From: Brachyhypopomus gauderio
Lineage: Eukaryota > Chordata > Actinopteri > Gymnotiformes > Hypopomidae
DNA length: 64,000 bases
NCBI RefSeq assembly: GCF_052324685.1
Contig: NC_135220.1
Span: forward strand, 893,828 to 957,827
Direction of reading: 5' to 3'
Shown: positions 1 to 12,707 of the stretch, one piece after another
How the letters are laid out: every line of letters starts with the position of its first letter
Position numbering within the stretch: position 1 is the stretch's first letter
Program-made: the position numbers and the translations under genes
Notes under the pieces: generated by a model
Databases searched by the model: none
What the model was told of the DNA's origin: nothing
What the model saw: the letters and a program-made list of their open reading frames with translations, nothing else

Positions 1-3000
1 TACGCCGACATGTTCTGCCAGTTCAAGTGAGTCGAGCCCTCTTTCTCACGGCGTTGTGTCGTCCGCCCCGGAGAGAACCGAGCTCTCGTGAGCGGCACCG
101 ATGCAGTCGTGCTGTAAACCTGCGATCTTGTCGTCGACAGCTTCCTCCACCGACACGACGAGGCGTTCAGCACGGAGCCGCTGAAGAACTCTGGGAAAGG
201 CGCCCCGCTGGGTTTCTACCATGTACAGAATGTGAGTGGTGCGGTCGCACATCCCTGACGAAACGCCTCACACACACTTACAGTCTCCACATCCCTGACG
301 AAACGCCTCACACACACTTACAGTCTCCACATCCCTGACGAAACGCCTCACACACACTTACAGTCTCCACATCCCTGACGAAACGCCTCACACACACTTA
401 CAGTCTCCACATCTCTGACGAAACGCCTCACACACACTTACAGTCTCCACATCCCTGACGAAACGCCTCACACACAGAACACTTACAGTCTCCACATCCC
501 TGACGAAACGCCTCACACACAGAACACTTACAGTCTCCACATCCCTGACGAAACGCCTCACACACAGAACACTTACAGTCTCCACATCCCTGACGAAACG
601 CCTCACACACAGAACACTTACAGTCTCCACATCCCTGACGAAACGCCTCACACACAGAACACTTACAGTCTCCACATCCCTGACGAAACGCCTCACACAC
701 ACTTACAGTCTCCACATCCCTGACGAAACGCCTCACACACACTTACAGTCTCCACATCCCTGACGAAACGCCTCACACACACTTACAGTCTCCACATCCC
801 TGACGAAACGCCTCACACACAGAACACTTACAGTCTCCCTCATCGTATGAGAAATCTTAAGACCTGAGGATTTCACACGGCTAGTTAAAGAAATTGCTCA
901 AACGCTGTTTCCTCTGTCATCATAAGAAACTAAAAGAAACGCTCCACCTAGATCTTTGACCAGTGTTCGGTGGGACCTCCTCTGGGCTGGGTGACTGGAT
1001 CCCACTGATGCTTTTTACTGATCTCTCTACTTCTCATGCTTCTCCAACTGCAAAACTTTCTTATTCACACTTATAGTTTAGGCCTATTAGTATTTGAACC
1101 CATTTTGTCACAGCTCTGCTTCACATGAATGATGAATCATGAAATATGAATCATGACCATGGACCTTCTGTGTAGATCTCTGTAGAGGTGACGGAGTCCT
1201 TTATCGAGTACATTAAGACCAAGCCCATTGTGTTTGAAGTGTTTGGCCATTACCAGCTCCACCCTCTGCACCATCATGGACAGGATTTGCTCAGGTACTG
1301 TGCTCAGGCGCACACACACACACACGCACACACACACAGCTGAACCTGCTTACAGACGTTTTGGTAAAAGTGATTATGAAATATATATTTGAGTGAATTA
1401 AATTTAAAGTTAATATTATTATTTGTAATTAATTTGATTTGTAATTTGTAACATATGTAATTTTGCTGAATCTTCAGTGATTTATTCTGCCCATTTTTCT
1501 TTCAGTCCTCCACAGTCTTCTAGGAAGTACTATCCCCCACCTATGCCTTTGTCCAAACCAGGTACGACAGAACCTATTTCCTCGTCTACTGTGGAAATGC
1601 ATATACATTTGTAAAACTCTAATTACAAATGAACCATTTACATAATTATAAATTAAGCAGACATTTAGACCAACCCTTGCCTGACACCATCCTGAGGGCA
1701 CACTCCATGACCATCATCATGTATTTGATTACACGAATCATTACATGCAAAGCTGTTTAAATCGGACAGAACCCCACAGTACACTTCCACGCTAATCCCT
1801 CTTGACAATGTTATCTGTCCACGAGAGCCTCTTGGTTTTCTGTAGTGTGATGGGTAGCTGGGAAAGACGCTGTAGTCCTGATCGCTCTTGTAGGGAGGGG
1901 GAGCAAATCTCGCTGTGTGACTAAAACTCACCAGGGAGTCTCTGTGTGTCGTCTGTGTGCAGCGCAGCTGTGTAGCGGGTAGAGCTGGCATGAGCTGGCA
2001 GTGGCCTGTGCCCAAGCGTGCCAGCAGCTTGGTATAGCTTGCTTTGCTATATATCATCTAGTCTGGGCTGTACAGCACTATTAAGACTTAGTGGGGCGAT
2101 GTGCACCCATCAGACTCTTTCTTCAGTCATATGCATTGTGTTTTAATCATTTTCTTCCTTTTCTCATTTGTCACCCGAATCCCATTCAAACGTGGCCCCT
2201 CCTCCACACTCCCCCACGACCTCCTGCATCTGGCGTTAACTCCGCCTGGTGGGCGTGTCCCTGTGGCAGACCACGCGCGTAAGATCGAGCTGATCAGGTA
2301 CCTGATGAGCGGCTACGTGCACGGCCAGGTGCTGGACACGCTGTCTGCGCACGCCAATGCGCTGGCCTCCACGGCCGTGGCCACGCTGGAGGGCGGGGCC
2401 GACTACTCCGCCCACTTCCATTCGCTGCCCATTCCGTGTGACTCCGCCCTCTCTGTGCCCAAACACCACGGTTGGTACATGGCCTCACCCGGGCCAGGGA
2501 GACGACCCCTGTGTGGTTTAGGGAGCCTGTGTGGGAGCCCACCTCTAGGCTGTAGTACTAGAAGTGTTTTGACGTGATGCCGATGTGTTGTAGCATATTG
2601 TGTAGGCGTAGAGCTGCCTATAGTGTTGTATGGAAAAGTGTCATGTGACATAGACTTGCTCCTCCTACCTCGTCTATAGCTCCGCCCAGCCAGTGAAGGG
2701 CAAGCAGCACCTCCCAAAGTTATGATGGGGATGAATGCTGGTGTGTCTCATCCTGAGGGGGGCGCTCTCGAGCTGGGTGTGAACTCCTCTGTTATCTCCT
2801 CCGCCCCTGCCCAGCTGTCTGTCCCTAATAGTGGTGCCAAGCGTTCTGATGCCCTGGCATCGTAGTATCAGTCCCATGCTGCACACTGATTTAGCCGTTA
2901 GTCTTCCTCTTACTGGTCAAATAACGTGTGCACCCCAGGTCATGTGATCTCTTTCCTGAGAGCAGTATATTCTAATAGGCAGGTCTGTACCCATCACCTT

Positions 3001-6000
3001 CTGAGCACCAGTCAGCAGGATCTCTGAGCTGCAGCAGACCAAGATGTGAAAAGTTCTGTCTCCACTGATCAGGGCTGAGCCGAACCCTAGAGGCCACATG
3101 TGTCACATCCACAGAAATAACATAAACACATACTACAGACAGTGTGCATGACACGCCCTCAAATACGCCCTCCATCACGCCCTCCATCGCGCCCTCCATC
3201 GCGGCCTCAAACGCGCCCTCCATCCCGCCCTCCAACGCGGCCTCCAACGCGGCCTCCAACGCGGCCTCCATCACGCCCTCCATCACGCCCTCCATCACGC
3301 CCTCAAACACGCCCTCAAACACGCCCTCAAATACGCCCTCAAACACGCCCTCAAATACGCCCTCAAACACGCCCTCAAATACGCCCTCCCGCCTCTCCAC
3401 GTGCTTCCGAACCAAAGATGTGCACAAAATCACTTCAACTACCGTCAAAACGGTGCGACCACCGAAGTGCTGTTGAACGGATGGTCTTTTTGTCGGTCCC
3501 GAGTACCTACGCAGTCCAGTGACTCAGCACTCGCTATTGGACGATCCACTTCAGACCTCCTAGATCACAGCTAGCCATCATAGTTGTTATGATCCGTGTA
3601 ATTAATATGACCTTATTTGGTATTTTTTGCTTTAGTGGTCCTGGGTACGCGCTACAGTCCCCTGATCTGTTTAATGTCGTCCCTCCTTTGCAGTCCCGGC
3701 CACCAAGCTGAACACCATCAGCAAGTCCAACCTGGGCCAGTGTGTCAGCAAGTACGACCTGCTCGCCTGGTTTGAGATCAGTGAGCTGGAGCCCACCGGA
3801 GAGTGAGTGAAGCGACCCCATAAGCCACGCCCCCTAACCCCCTGAACCTGCTCATTGGGTGTCTGTGACCATCCTTTAGTTTTTTTCTGCTCAAATCACG
3901 GTTCTGACCTGCATGTGTTTGGCAGGTATATCCCAGCGGTCGTGGACCACACGGGAGGCCTGCCGTGTCAGGGCACCTACCTGCTACATCAGGTAAACGG
4001 CCAGTCTGCCTGCGTAACGGCTGCACAGAGAGGTTATTTCAGGATCCTGCTTTCTTGTTGGTCCCATAAAAAAAAGACGCTCAGTTCAAATTCTGAAGGT
4101 GGTTGTTGTGAGATAAGAGTCAGATGATCCAGGTCTCTGGTCGTGGATACGTTTGCCTGGTCAGATGCTGGTGTTGGTGACACGGATTTTTCTCCGTCTC
4201 AGGGCACCCAGCGCCGGATCACGGTCACCCTCATCCACGAGAAAGGCAGTGAGCTCCACTGGAAAGACGTGAGGGAGCTGGTGGTCGGTGAGTCCCTCAC
4301 GGCCGCCTGGTATCGGAGGGGTGTGGGTCTGGGCCGGAGGTGTTGAGTGACGGTTGTGGCGATCTCCCCAGGACGCATCAGGAACGAGCTGGAGGTGGAC
4401 GATGCAGCTGTCGACGCCGTGCTGTCCCTCAACATCATCTCCGCCAAGAACATGAAGTCCTCCCACAACTCCAACAGGTACGGCACGTGAACCCGACGGC
4501 ACGTGGACCCTGCAGCACGTGACACGCGCCCCCCTGCCTTAAACACAAGTTCTCCAGTGATGCCTTATGCAATGTTAGAGCAGGCCTTGAGTTAACTGCC
4601 TTGATTCTACCATGTTAATTTATCATGGCACTTGTGCTGATGGTGCTGGAACACAATGTTCAGCTCTCATACTGCCTTCCTGCTTTACGTGTAAAAATGA
4701 GTCATATCGGTGGTGTTGACATGGTACAAGTGAGACACCTGGTGGACAAAGATGGAAATGACCAGAACGGCGTGTTTATTTTGTCTGTGTATGAGCGGGA
4801 TTATTTAGTTGCACGCCCTCATGCTTTTGGCCTGTGTAATTTCACTCTCTGCTTTTGTTTCTTTTGTTTTCTTGCTGCTGTGGCGGGACATTTTGGCTTT
4901 GCACAGGCTTTGTATTGATAGTGATATTGCTAGGTATCAGAAACAAATATAAAGCTCTTTCCCTCAAAGGGCTTTATATATCCCTCAATAAATTAACTAT
5001 ACGTAGAGATGTTAGACATTAGCTACAAAAAGTCACGAGTAGTGAGTTTGTATGTAGTGTGTGTTCCTGTCACCCCTCTTGTAGAAGGTCACTAACGCTT
5101 TCTGCCCCATTTGTGTGAAACTGAATTATTTGCATAAGGTAAAAACATCAGAGCAAATTAAGTATTTAGGATGAATCCTCTTCTTTAAGATGGTCAGTTA
5201 AACAAGTGTCCAGCGCCTCTTAATCAGTGCTTCTGGAAATGTATTGCCCACTTCAACAGAGACGTGGAGAGCTGGTCACTCTGCTTTGAGATGAAAATCT
5301 GCTCCATAATTTCCCTTTTTACCTCTCCAGCCTGCCCTCTAGTGGTGAAAGGATCAAACATTCACTCATGGAAGTGAGCTCACCTGCATTTCAGCGATGG
5401 TGATTTGCAACCAAGTGCTTTTGCAGAGGCACTGAGGCTATAAATCACACTATGATATTCTATTCTATCTATCTATTCTGTGCTGTATTCTATATTTTAT
5501 TCAGGTTAGAAGCGTGAAGCTTGTTTTTAGTCATTGTAGCCTTGACGCATGTCACACCTGTTTGCTTATAAGTAGTCAAATCTACAGCTCCCTGGAACAT
5601 TTGAGTTGCCGAACTAGAGAGGGTGAGTCTCGGCGTGGGCGTGAGGGACCGTCGGACGTGATGTGGCTAACGTAGTCCTGTGGGACGTGTCACCTTCATC
5701 CAACATATCTGATCTCTGCATGCATACCCAGATGGAACCTGTCACACAGGCCCACTGCTTAGCCACACACACAGACACACACACACAGACACACACACAC
5801 ACACACACTCACGGACTCTCTTACTCTGCATGTCTGTCTTCTTCACCCTCTTACCACCGTCCTCATGATGGAACACACTGAGTGCTGACACAGCCATCTG
5901 CTGGTTGAGCACAGAAGACCCCCCCTCACCCCTCAGCCTTGTTTAACAGCGCATGCAGCCGTCTGACGGCCATGTCTGACTATGACACCACACTCTGCAC

Positions 6001-9000
6001 ATTAGCAGAGGGAAGCATCAGCACGTTGACCCGCTGTTGTGAGAAACCATGCGTCCTTTATGCGATGGACGCTTCTACGAAAGGTCAGAGTGCTAACGTT
6101 GGCCGTAGAGCATTTAAGACTCGCTAGCGAAACACCACAGGTGATCTTGTGAACGGGATATCGCAGATGAATACGGACACTGCTGGCACTGTGATAACTG
6201 GGCCACAAATGACAAAAGATTGCTGAAGGGTACAGAGAATGATCGTTGTTCCTTTGAGTCATCGCCTGCCCTTCTGAGCATCTCCCTTCCGTCCTTAAAT
6301 GACGGCATATCGCGGCAAAAGACGAGGTTTGCTGCTTTCCCGCAGAGCACAAAGTCTTGACCGTTTCCTCTCTGCAGGACCTTCTACCGCTTCGAGGCCG
6401 TCTGGGACAGCTCCCTGCACAACTCTCTCCTGCTCAACCGGGTCACACCTTACGGAGAGAAGATTTACATGACCCTGTCTGCATACCTTGAGGTCAGCAT
6501 AGTGTGCTCATCACGGGCACTGGGTTGCTGTACTGATTACGGTTCTTTAACATGCTGCATGAATGTCTTTTTTTGGTTAAATATCCATTAGTTGTAAGCA
6601 CAGGTAATTGTGTGCCAAGACTAAGTGAGGTGTAATGATTATGGGGCTTCACCTGAACATGTATGTGTTTTGTGTTTTGTGTTCTTCTTAAAGCTTGATC
6701 ACTGCATTCAGCCTGCCATCATCACCAAAGATATCTGCATGGTGTTCTACTCCAGAGATGCTAAGATTTCCCCACCACGCTCTCTAAGGAACCTGTTTGG
6801 CACTGGTTATTCTAAGACCCCTGACTGGTGAGTCTGCGTGTGGTCAGTCTTGTGCACAGAATCTTGGTCTTTATGTTTAGTGGTGTGCGTCTCGTGGGCG
6901 AATGTTCTAGCAAGTAGTATTGTGGTATTTCACCCATTGGTGAAGTGTCCTCAGATCTCAGGGACTCTGTTGCACTATTCTGCTCACAGCAATCGAGTGA
7001 CCGGCATCTACGAGCTCAGCTTGTGCAAGATGGCCGACACGGGAAGCCCAGGTAAGTTCTCTTCTTCTTCTTTCCCGGCCTCCTCTGCCTGTCTGTGGTG
7101 AAGTGCAGTTGGCATATATTCAAGCTTAGCTTATGGACCCGAGTGCTTCCTGCGTGACACAGGCATGCAGAGGAGGAGAAGGAAGGTTCTGGATACGTCG
7201 GTGGCGTACGTGCGTGGAGAGGAGAACCTGGCGGGCTGGAGGCCTCGTGGAGACAGTCTGATCCTGGAGCACCAGTGGGAGCTGGAGAAGCTGGATCAGC
7301 TGTACGAGGTGCAGACCCCACGCTTACATCTTCTGAACGATCGTCGCACGTTGTTTTTCTAAATGAGGAACCGATTCCGGTTCAAACACGGCCCCCCCCG
7401 ATGGAGGTCTCCTCCAGGTTTGTCTAGTAGCGACCGCCAGCCATATCAAAGCTTGTCATTTCAATCTGTGTGTGGCAGGTGGAGAAGACCCGACACCTCC
7501 TGCTGCTCCGGGAGAAGCTGAGTGAGTCGGCTCCTCTGAAGTCCCTGAGCGACTCCCTCTCCCCCAGTCTGAGCAGTGGCACTCTCAGCACGTCCACCAG
7601 CATCTCCTCGCAGATCTCCTCCACCACGTTCGAGAGCGCCGTCACGCCCAGCGAGAGCAGCGGCTACGACTCTACCGACATCGAGAGCCTGGTGGACCGT
7701 GAGAAGGAGCTGGCAACCAAGGTACCACAGCGTCGCGTGAATAAAACGGCTCGCTTATCGAGACGCACCTTTATTTACAAACGGCGTCGCCGTGGGTTCT
7801 GACGTCGATTTTAAACGACCTCTTACCTTGTAGTGCCTGAGACTCCTGACCCATACGTTCAACAGCGACTACAACCAGCTCTGCCACAGTGTCAGTGACT
7901 GCAAGGTAGCGTAGCGTCCTGAGCGCACGCGCCGCACAAGCTTTAATGCTTTAAGAGGTTTCAAATGCTTTAAAAGGGTTTCATCCCCTCGTTCATGTCG
8001 TTCTCTCACAGCTCTCTGACGTTTCGCCCATGGGTCGTGATCCGTCTGTCACCAGCCTCAGCAGTGCTACTCTCACTCCGTCCTCCACCTGCCCCTCACT
8101 GGTGGACCAGAAGTAAGAACACCACGTCCTCGTGGATCTATACGACTCTTTAATTAAGCTCCAGTGCTCCCGTTTGTCTAACAGTGCTGGGGTGGGTTAG
8201 ATGAAGCATGCGAGCTCCCCTAAACACTGGCGTCTGTGCAGGACTCCTGAGGCCAACTCTCGTGCATCCAGCCCCATGTGCTCCGACTACGAGAACTTCC
8301 CCGTAGTGCCCCCGCTGGAGATGTCCTACCTAGCACGCGCCGGCAAGCACGAGTTCCTCAACCTCGTGCCCGACATTGAGGAGATGAGGCCGGGGTGAGT
8401 GCTCTCACACACTTGCGCAGAGAGAGAACAGCTCAACAAAGAGAGAACAGAGAGATGAGAGCTCGTGAGCCGATTGTGAGCCCTGTAACAAATCACTGAA
8501 TAGCCTTGTGTGCTGTGAGCATCCCGACCAACGCCACAGAGTCCAGCTGAACAGTGTGGGTGTTTTATCAGCGATTGTATTCCCATGATCCGACACATAA
8601 TAATAATTTTCACCAAAACTACGCAGGCCAGCCATTAACTGGCGAAGGAGTGTTCCTGCTATATCTCATGCCCTGTTTAAACGTGCGCCAACCTACCTCT
8701 CTTACAGCTCGGTGGTTTCCAAGAAGGGATTCCTGAGCTTCATGGAGCCGCGCTCCAACTCGTGGGTGAAGCACTTTGTGGTGGTGCGGCGCCCGTACGT
8801 CTTCATCTACAACAGCGACAAAGACCCGGTGGAGAGGGGCGTGCTGAACCTGTCCACCGCTCAGGTGGAATACAGCGAGGATCAACAGGCCATGCTCAAG
8901 GTAAAACCCCTGACCTCACGCCAAGGGCATGGACATGACCAACCGGAGAATCGCCAGACTGTAACGATTTCCGTTCTCTGTCCGTCAGACTCCCAACACG

Positions 9001-9417
9001 TTTGCGGTGTGCACCACGCACAGAGGCATTCTGCTGCAGGCCAACAACGATAAGGACCTGAACGACTGGCTGTACGCCTTCAGCCCGCTGCTCGCAGGAA
9101 CAATAAGGTGATCTACAACCGTCCCGCGACAAAAACACAGAGCAGGAGCGCATGGCAGGACCCAAACGCGTGCACGTGCTCAGATGAACGTCAGCAATGG
9201 CATTCATTAGTCAGAGGCTTTGAAAATGGCTGTAACTGAGGAGTTAGACATGCTGCCCCTCACGCTGTCTCCTGGCCTGAGGAGTTAGACATGCTGCCCC
9301 TCACCCTGTCTCCTGGCCTGAGGAGTTAGACATGCTGCCCCTCACCCTGTCTCCTGGCCTGCTTCCTTCCACAGGTCGAAGCTGGCGAGAAGACGCTCTG
9401 GACTGCTGAAGAACTGA
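1..9417 (+). CDS. kif1b: kif1b, kinesin-3 motor protein, C-terminal 679 residues (5' part lies outside the window)
   Basis: KIF1B is a plus-end-directed kinesin-3 that moves mitochondria and synaptic-vesicle precursors along microtubules; this half is the cargo-binding tail. Exons with GT-AG borders and consistent phase: 1-26, 141-231, 1176-1294, 1506-1561, 3694-3802, 3926-3992, 4203-4287, 4372-4477, 6378-6492, 6694-6827, 6990-7051, 7163-7308, 7479-7721, 7834-7905, 8012-8112, 8242-8394, 8708-8900, 8989-9107, 9375-9417. They sum to 2,040 bases with no internal stop. The protein shows the conserved FIEYIK and FEVFGHYQ motifs, the kinesin-like DUF3694 region, a Ser/Thr-rich stretch in exon 7479-7721, and a PH domain from SVVSKKGFL to the DWLYAF motif (exons 8708-9107), which binds phosphoinositides. 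It ends [13 protein letters not shown]1B-type segments ([39 protein letters not shown]) and the adjacent pgd gene favour KIF1B over KIF1A. Motor and FHA domains are upstream of the window. Confidence 0.95.
249..840. repeat. Intronic minisatellite, 14 units of 40 or 45 bp
   Basis: Fourteen tandem copies begin at 250, 290, 330, 370, 410, 450, 495, 540, 585, 630, 675, 715, 755 and 795. Spacing is 40 bp for the short unit and 45 bp for a long unit that carries an extra AGAAC. The units are nearly identical; one has atctctg for atccctg. The array starts only 18 bases after the kif1b donor at 232. Each unit contains CACTTACAG, which resembles a 3' splice site. Open frames across it on the minus strand are a by-product of the repeat. 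Confidence 0.95.
2270..2470 (+). CDS. Candidate cassette exon of kif1b (67 codons, phase 1-1)
   Basis: This 201-base segment lies between kif1b exons 1506-1561 and 3694-3802. The acceptor is TGTGGCAG at 2262-2269, with a TTAAC branch-like motif upstream. The donor is GTTGGT at 2471, the same hexamer used by pgd at 15552 and by tardbp exon 4. The upstream kif1b exon ends in phase 1, and this segment reads open from that phase to phase 1, so inclusion keeps the frame. Codon use is strongly GC-ending and the product looks protein-like ([16 protein letters not shown], then [19 protein letters not shown]). I do not recognise the peptide in mammalian KIF1B, where the flanking residues PLSKP and VPATKL are contiguous. 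It may be a lineage-specific or tissue-specific exon, or a GC-rich chance open frame. Confidence 0.5.
3153..3389. repeat. 12-bp minisatellite, about 20 units
   Basis: The 12-mer CGCCCTCCATCA and its variants (CAAATA, CCAACG, CAAACA endings) repeat without spacers in the kif1b intron before exon 3694. Because the unit is a multiple of three, several frames stay open on both strands ([12 protein letters not shown]-like on +, [10 protein letters not shown]-like on -). No splice sites tie these to kif1b, so I treat them as non-coding. Confidence 0.9.
5332..5345 (-). promoter_or_regulatory. CTCF-type core motif, minus strand
   Basis: The reverse complement reads CCACTAGAGGGCAG, a full match to the degenerate CTCF core CCASYAGRKGGCRS. 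It lies in the kif1b intron between exons 4372-4477 and 6378-6492. Occupancy is not known from sequence. Confidence 0.5.
5764..5808. repeat. (CA)n microsatellite with GA interruptions
   Basis: A CA dinucleotide run interrupted by CAGACA, inside the same large kif1b intron (4478-6377). Apart from this and the CTCF-type motif at 5332, I see nothing in that intron. Confidence 0.9.
9238..9360. repeat. Three tandem copies of a 41-bp unit
   Basis: Units begin GAGGAGTTAGACATG at 9238, 9279 and 9320 and differ by one base (CACGCTG or CACCCTG). The array ends just before the acceptor of the last kif1b coding exon (9375), so it supplies part of that intron's 3' end, including pyrimidine-rich CCCCTCACCCTGTCTCC stretches. 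Confidence 0.9.
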
Positions 9418-12320
9418 TCGAGTCGACCAGTTTGCAGAGATAGCGCGCCCTGTTTCTTCTGCCTAGCCTTTGAACATACGAAGTGTTAAAACTTATTAAT
9501 CTTTGTGATTCTTGATGGTTTTCTCTTGTATGTAGACCTGTGGCTTAAGTCTCTTCTCCAGCAAATTAACTTTTGAGTTACTGAACGCACATGCCCCCCC
9601 CCCCCCCCTCCCCCCTCTTCTTCTCTCTGAGCCTTTTGCTGTTTCATTGGGATTCGATCTGTCTCCGCTTTCCGTTCTTTGTCACAACGCAACCTTCCTC
9701 TAGTAGCATGTTGTAATAGTCTGTTTGTGTGTGCACGATTCTTCAGAACAGTTCCTCTTCTTTCTTGAGTTCCTACTCGTCGGTGAAGGTTAAGTCTTTT
9801 TCAGTGTTATCTGTTGAGTCAGATATGTTCTCCCGCATGGCAACGGCAATTCCTCAGGATATGACCAGTTTTGCTTACAAAGCTACACCACGTACACCAG
9901 TGAACTTAGGTTAAAGACAGCGGCATACATCTAAGTGAAATTATATATTTCTCTCATAGAAAAAGGTTAGCTCAATAGTTTTTATGCTAGTAAGTAGATC
10001 TCCTAACACCGGGAAAGAATGAGACTTTGAAGGGCCAACGCCATTCTCCTGAAGTGAAATGTTGCTCAGTGTAACTAAATCTGGGCGAGGTTTCTCCCTG
10101 TTCTGTGTATTACGGTGGCACTGGATGAACGAGTTGTTGAAGGAGAATGTTTGATTGAGGTTGATCAAGCATTTCTCTGAACTTGGCCGCAGAACACCAA
10201 TCAGGCAGTGGTTTAGGACAGTGTCTCTGCTTAGCATAAATGAATTCCATTTAGTAAAGGGATAAAACATACACAAATGTAAAGAATCATTATCGTGTAG
10301 CCATTACCACATAATGTTTTATTTCTTGAAAGCATTGATTTCAGCTCGAGGGATTGGCTGGCCACGGGCTGCTACACAGCCGGCTATAAGAAAGTGTGAG
10401 TTGTGTTGCTGATATTGCAGCCTGCTTTGATACGTAACGATTTTCATCTTTCAGTGATCTGTTGGCCAGAGAATCCTTGAGTGTTGTGTAAAGAGATGAT
10501 TGGCTAACCTCCTGGATCTCTTTCAAAAAACTTCTACAAACGGGGATTAAATAAGAGTCCATGAATTGAACATTGGTGAAAGCAATTGCTCTTTCTGTAT
10601 TGTATTCCCATTATCTTAACCTCGTTCTATAACACACATTCCGTAACTTATCTTTGCTAAAGAGAAAGTTGTGTAAGAAGGGCATTTTTTCCTTTTTATC
10701 CAGCTAATAGTTTTGCACATTAACATGTCACAAATACAGCTTGACCACTGAAGGAGATTTTGGTCTCAGCACTGTCACTAAAAATGTACTTTGTTTTAAA
10801 TGCTTGACAGCACTGATGTTCATTTTGGTATTTTGCAGTGTAAAACATACAAAAGGAACAATATTCTCTGCTTCTTAATTTATTGTTAGGAAAATGTTTG
10901 CTCTGTATGTTCGATTTGAAGCCAGTAAGGAGGACTTCGAATACACGACACCTTAGTGGCTCAGTGCTGAGCTCGCGTTAAGGTCGCAGGATGGTGTGTG
11001 TGATAACCTCTGGCCAACCAACCAGCAGGTTTGGGGCTCCACATATTCCCCAAAGCTAACGTGAGCTAGTCTGGACAGTAAGGTGTGGTTGTTGAAACAC
11101 ATCGCCAACACAGCAAAGTCAAAATAGTGATTGTTTCAAGTATTAGGTGTTCTCCTCTGGCTAAGAGGCCTTCTGAAAGGACGTTCTCAGATAACAAATG
11201 AAAATGGCCCAAGGTGGTCTCGTTCTCAGGTCAACCAGCCTGAGTGACTGAAAAGGAACTCTTTCTTTGGGCTGTTTGTTATTGAATCTGCTGAAAATGT
11301 ACATGCATGCAGCCTAAAATGACAGAGTGAAGGACTTGAATTATTTTCCTCTTCACTTATCACTAAGCATAAATGAGCTTGAAGCTAGAATAGCCAACTA
11401 ACGTGTTTCAGCGCCATGACAGAGCAAAGATTTTCCGTTTTGAGTTACATCACTAATGTATAGGCATAGGCACTGATGATGAATTGTCTGTATTTGTTTG
11501 TTTTTTTTTGCAATGTATATATTAATTTGCAGCTCTTTGCACATTACAAATGGTCATGATGACTAACAGATCAAATAAAGCCTGATGTGGATATCTCTTG
11601 TTTACTCAAATATGAACTAAACGATGGGGTAAGATCCGATGGCGTGATGTGCTACAGGTTGAAGTGAACTTTGAATGTACCTCTGGGATGTCACTGACGA
11701 ATACATTCACTTGTGGGAATGGTTTAAAAAATCATTTTCAATATAATATTTTTGAATCATGATTGTTCTTCCCTCTGCTTTCATTTGCTCAACAGTTCGA
11801 CAACACTACTTCAAACAGTTTTAGTCCAGGTCTGAACTTCAAGGTTATTATGCAGGGAGGGCTACTGTTTAGATTTCTTTTCTAATATCAGGGAATACAT
11901 TTTTTTCTTTTGAAATAATCCAAAATTAGTCATTGCGTATACATTTGGTCCTTTGTTTGACGTTTTATCACAGCATAATGTTTTTTTCCCCTCTGCTGTC
12001 ATCAAAAACGAAATATTGACTCCTGCTTTATTAAACGTACATTCAGACACATTTTGTTGAAAGAACTCGTTAAACCGAGCATTAACACTGTACGTTATTT
12101 GTCTCCATATTGGCTTCATTTTCATAATTATTTTGTAAATATTACATGTTGTATGGAGCTTGAATTAAAATGTAAATATGTCTTCTGTATTTGTAATAAT
12201 TATAATCCACTCGCTGTATAGCCTAGATGTGCAATGCCGATATGTTAATTATGTGTAATCTTGCACCATTGAACTGTTTAGTGAATGAGGTGAGAATAAA
12301 GGTACAACCCGCGCATTACC
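9418..12320 (+). other. kif1b 3' untranslated region
   Basis: AT-rich sequence follows the kif1b stop with no supportable reading frame. AATAAA signals at 11574-11579 and 12295-12300 give possible 3' ends about 2.2 or 2.9 kb after the stop. A poly-C tract sits near 9594-9608. The limits are inferred from these signals and from the pgd promoter that starts soon after. Confidence 0.65.
12295..12300 (+). terminator. Distal kif1b polyadenylation signal
   Basis: AATAAA, about 200 bases upstream of the first pgd CCAAT box. An additional AATAAA at 12385-12390 is possible. Confidence 0.5.
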
Positions 12321-12516
12321 AATATACATTTAATTTGTTTTTTTCTTTCTAAACGGCTACAGAATTCTGCTATACATTTTGAAGAATAAACACAATACTT
12401 TCCTTTAGCACAAATTATAATCAGGTATATCCGTACACCATTTTCATAATACATGTCCGTGTTGTGTACGTTAGTGGGCGGACAGCGCCACCGAGAGGCG
12501 TCATTACGCTGTTAAG

Positions 12517-12580
12517 CCAATCAGAGACGTTCTACCTCGCCTCAGAGTTTTTCGACCAATGAGCTGGCTGGTATTTAAAT
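12517..12580 (+). promoter_or_regulatory. pgd core promoter region
   Basis: Two CCAAT boxes (12517-12521 and 12556-12560) and a TATA-like TATTTAAAT (12572-12580) lie 130-190 bases before the pgd ATG. The region is GC-richer than its flanks. Exact transcription start is not visible. Confidence 0.55.
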
Positions 12581-12707
12581 GAGTTGCGCCATAGTTACGT
12601 CAGGTGCGTCGCGTGCCCCAGTGGAACGGCGCGAGCGTGAACCAGGAAGTGTGCGACGGTGGACGCAGCTGGATCCCCTTATTGTACCGAGGACACTCGT
12701 TTGAGTC

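Noticed and set aside
388-742. Cys-rich 104-residue minus-strand open frames
   Set aside because: They are translations of the 40/45-bp minisatellite, are periodic, and lie in a kif1b intron.
249-840. Array resembling a CRISPR locus
   Set aside because: Units are contiguous with no unique spacers, and the DNA is vertebrate with spliced genes.
3142-3522. Arg-Pro-rich 126-residue frame
   Set aside because: Produced by the 12-bp repeat; no splice sites join it to kif1b.
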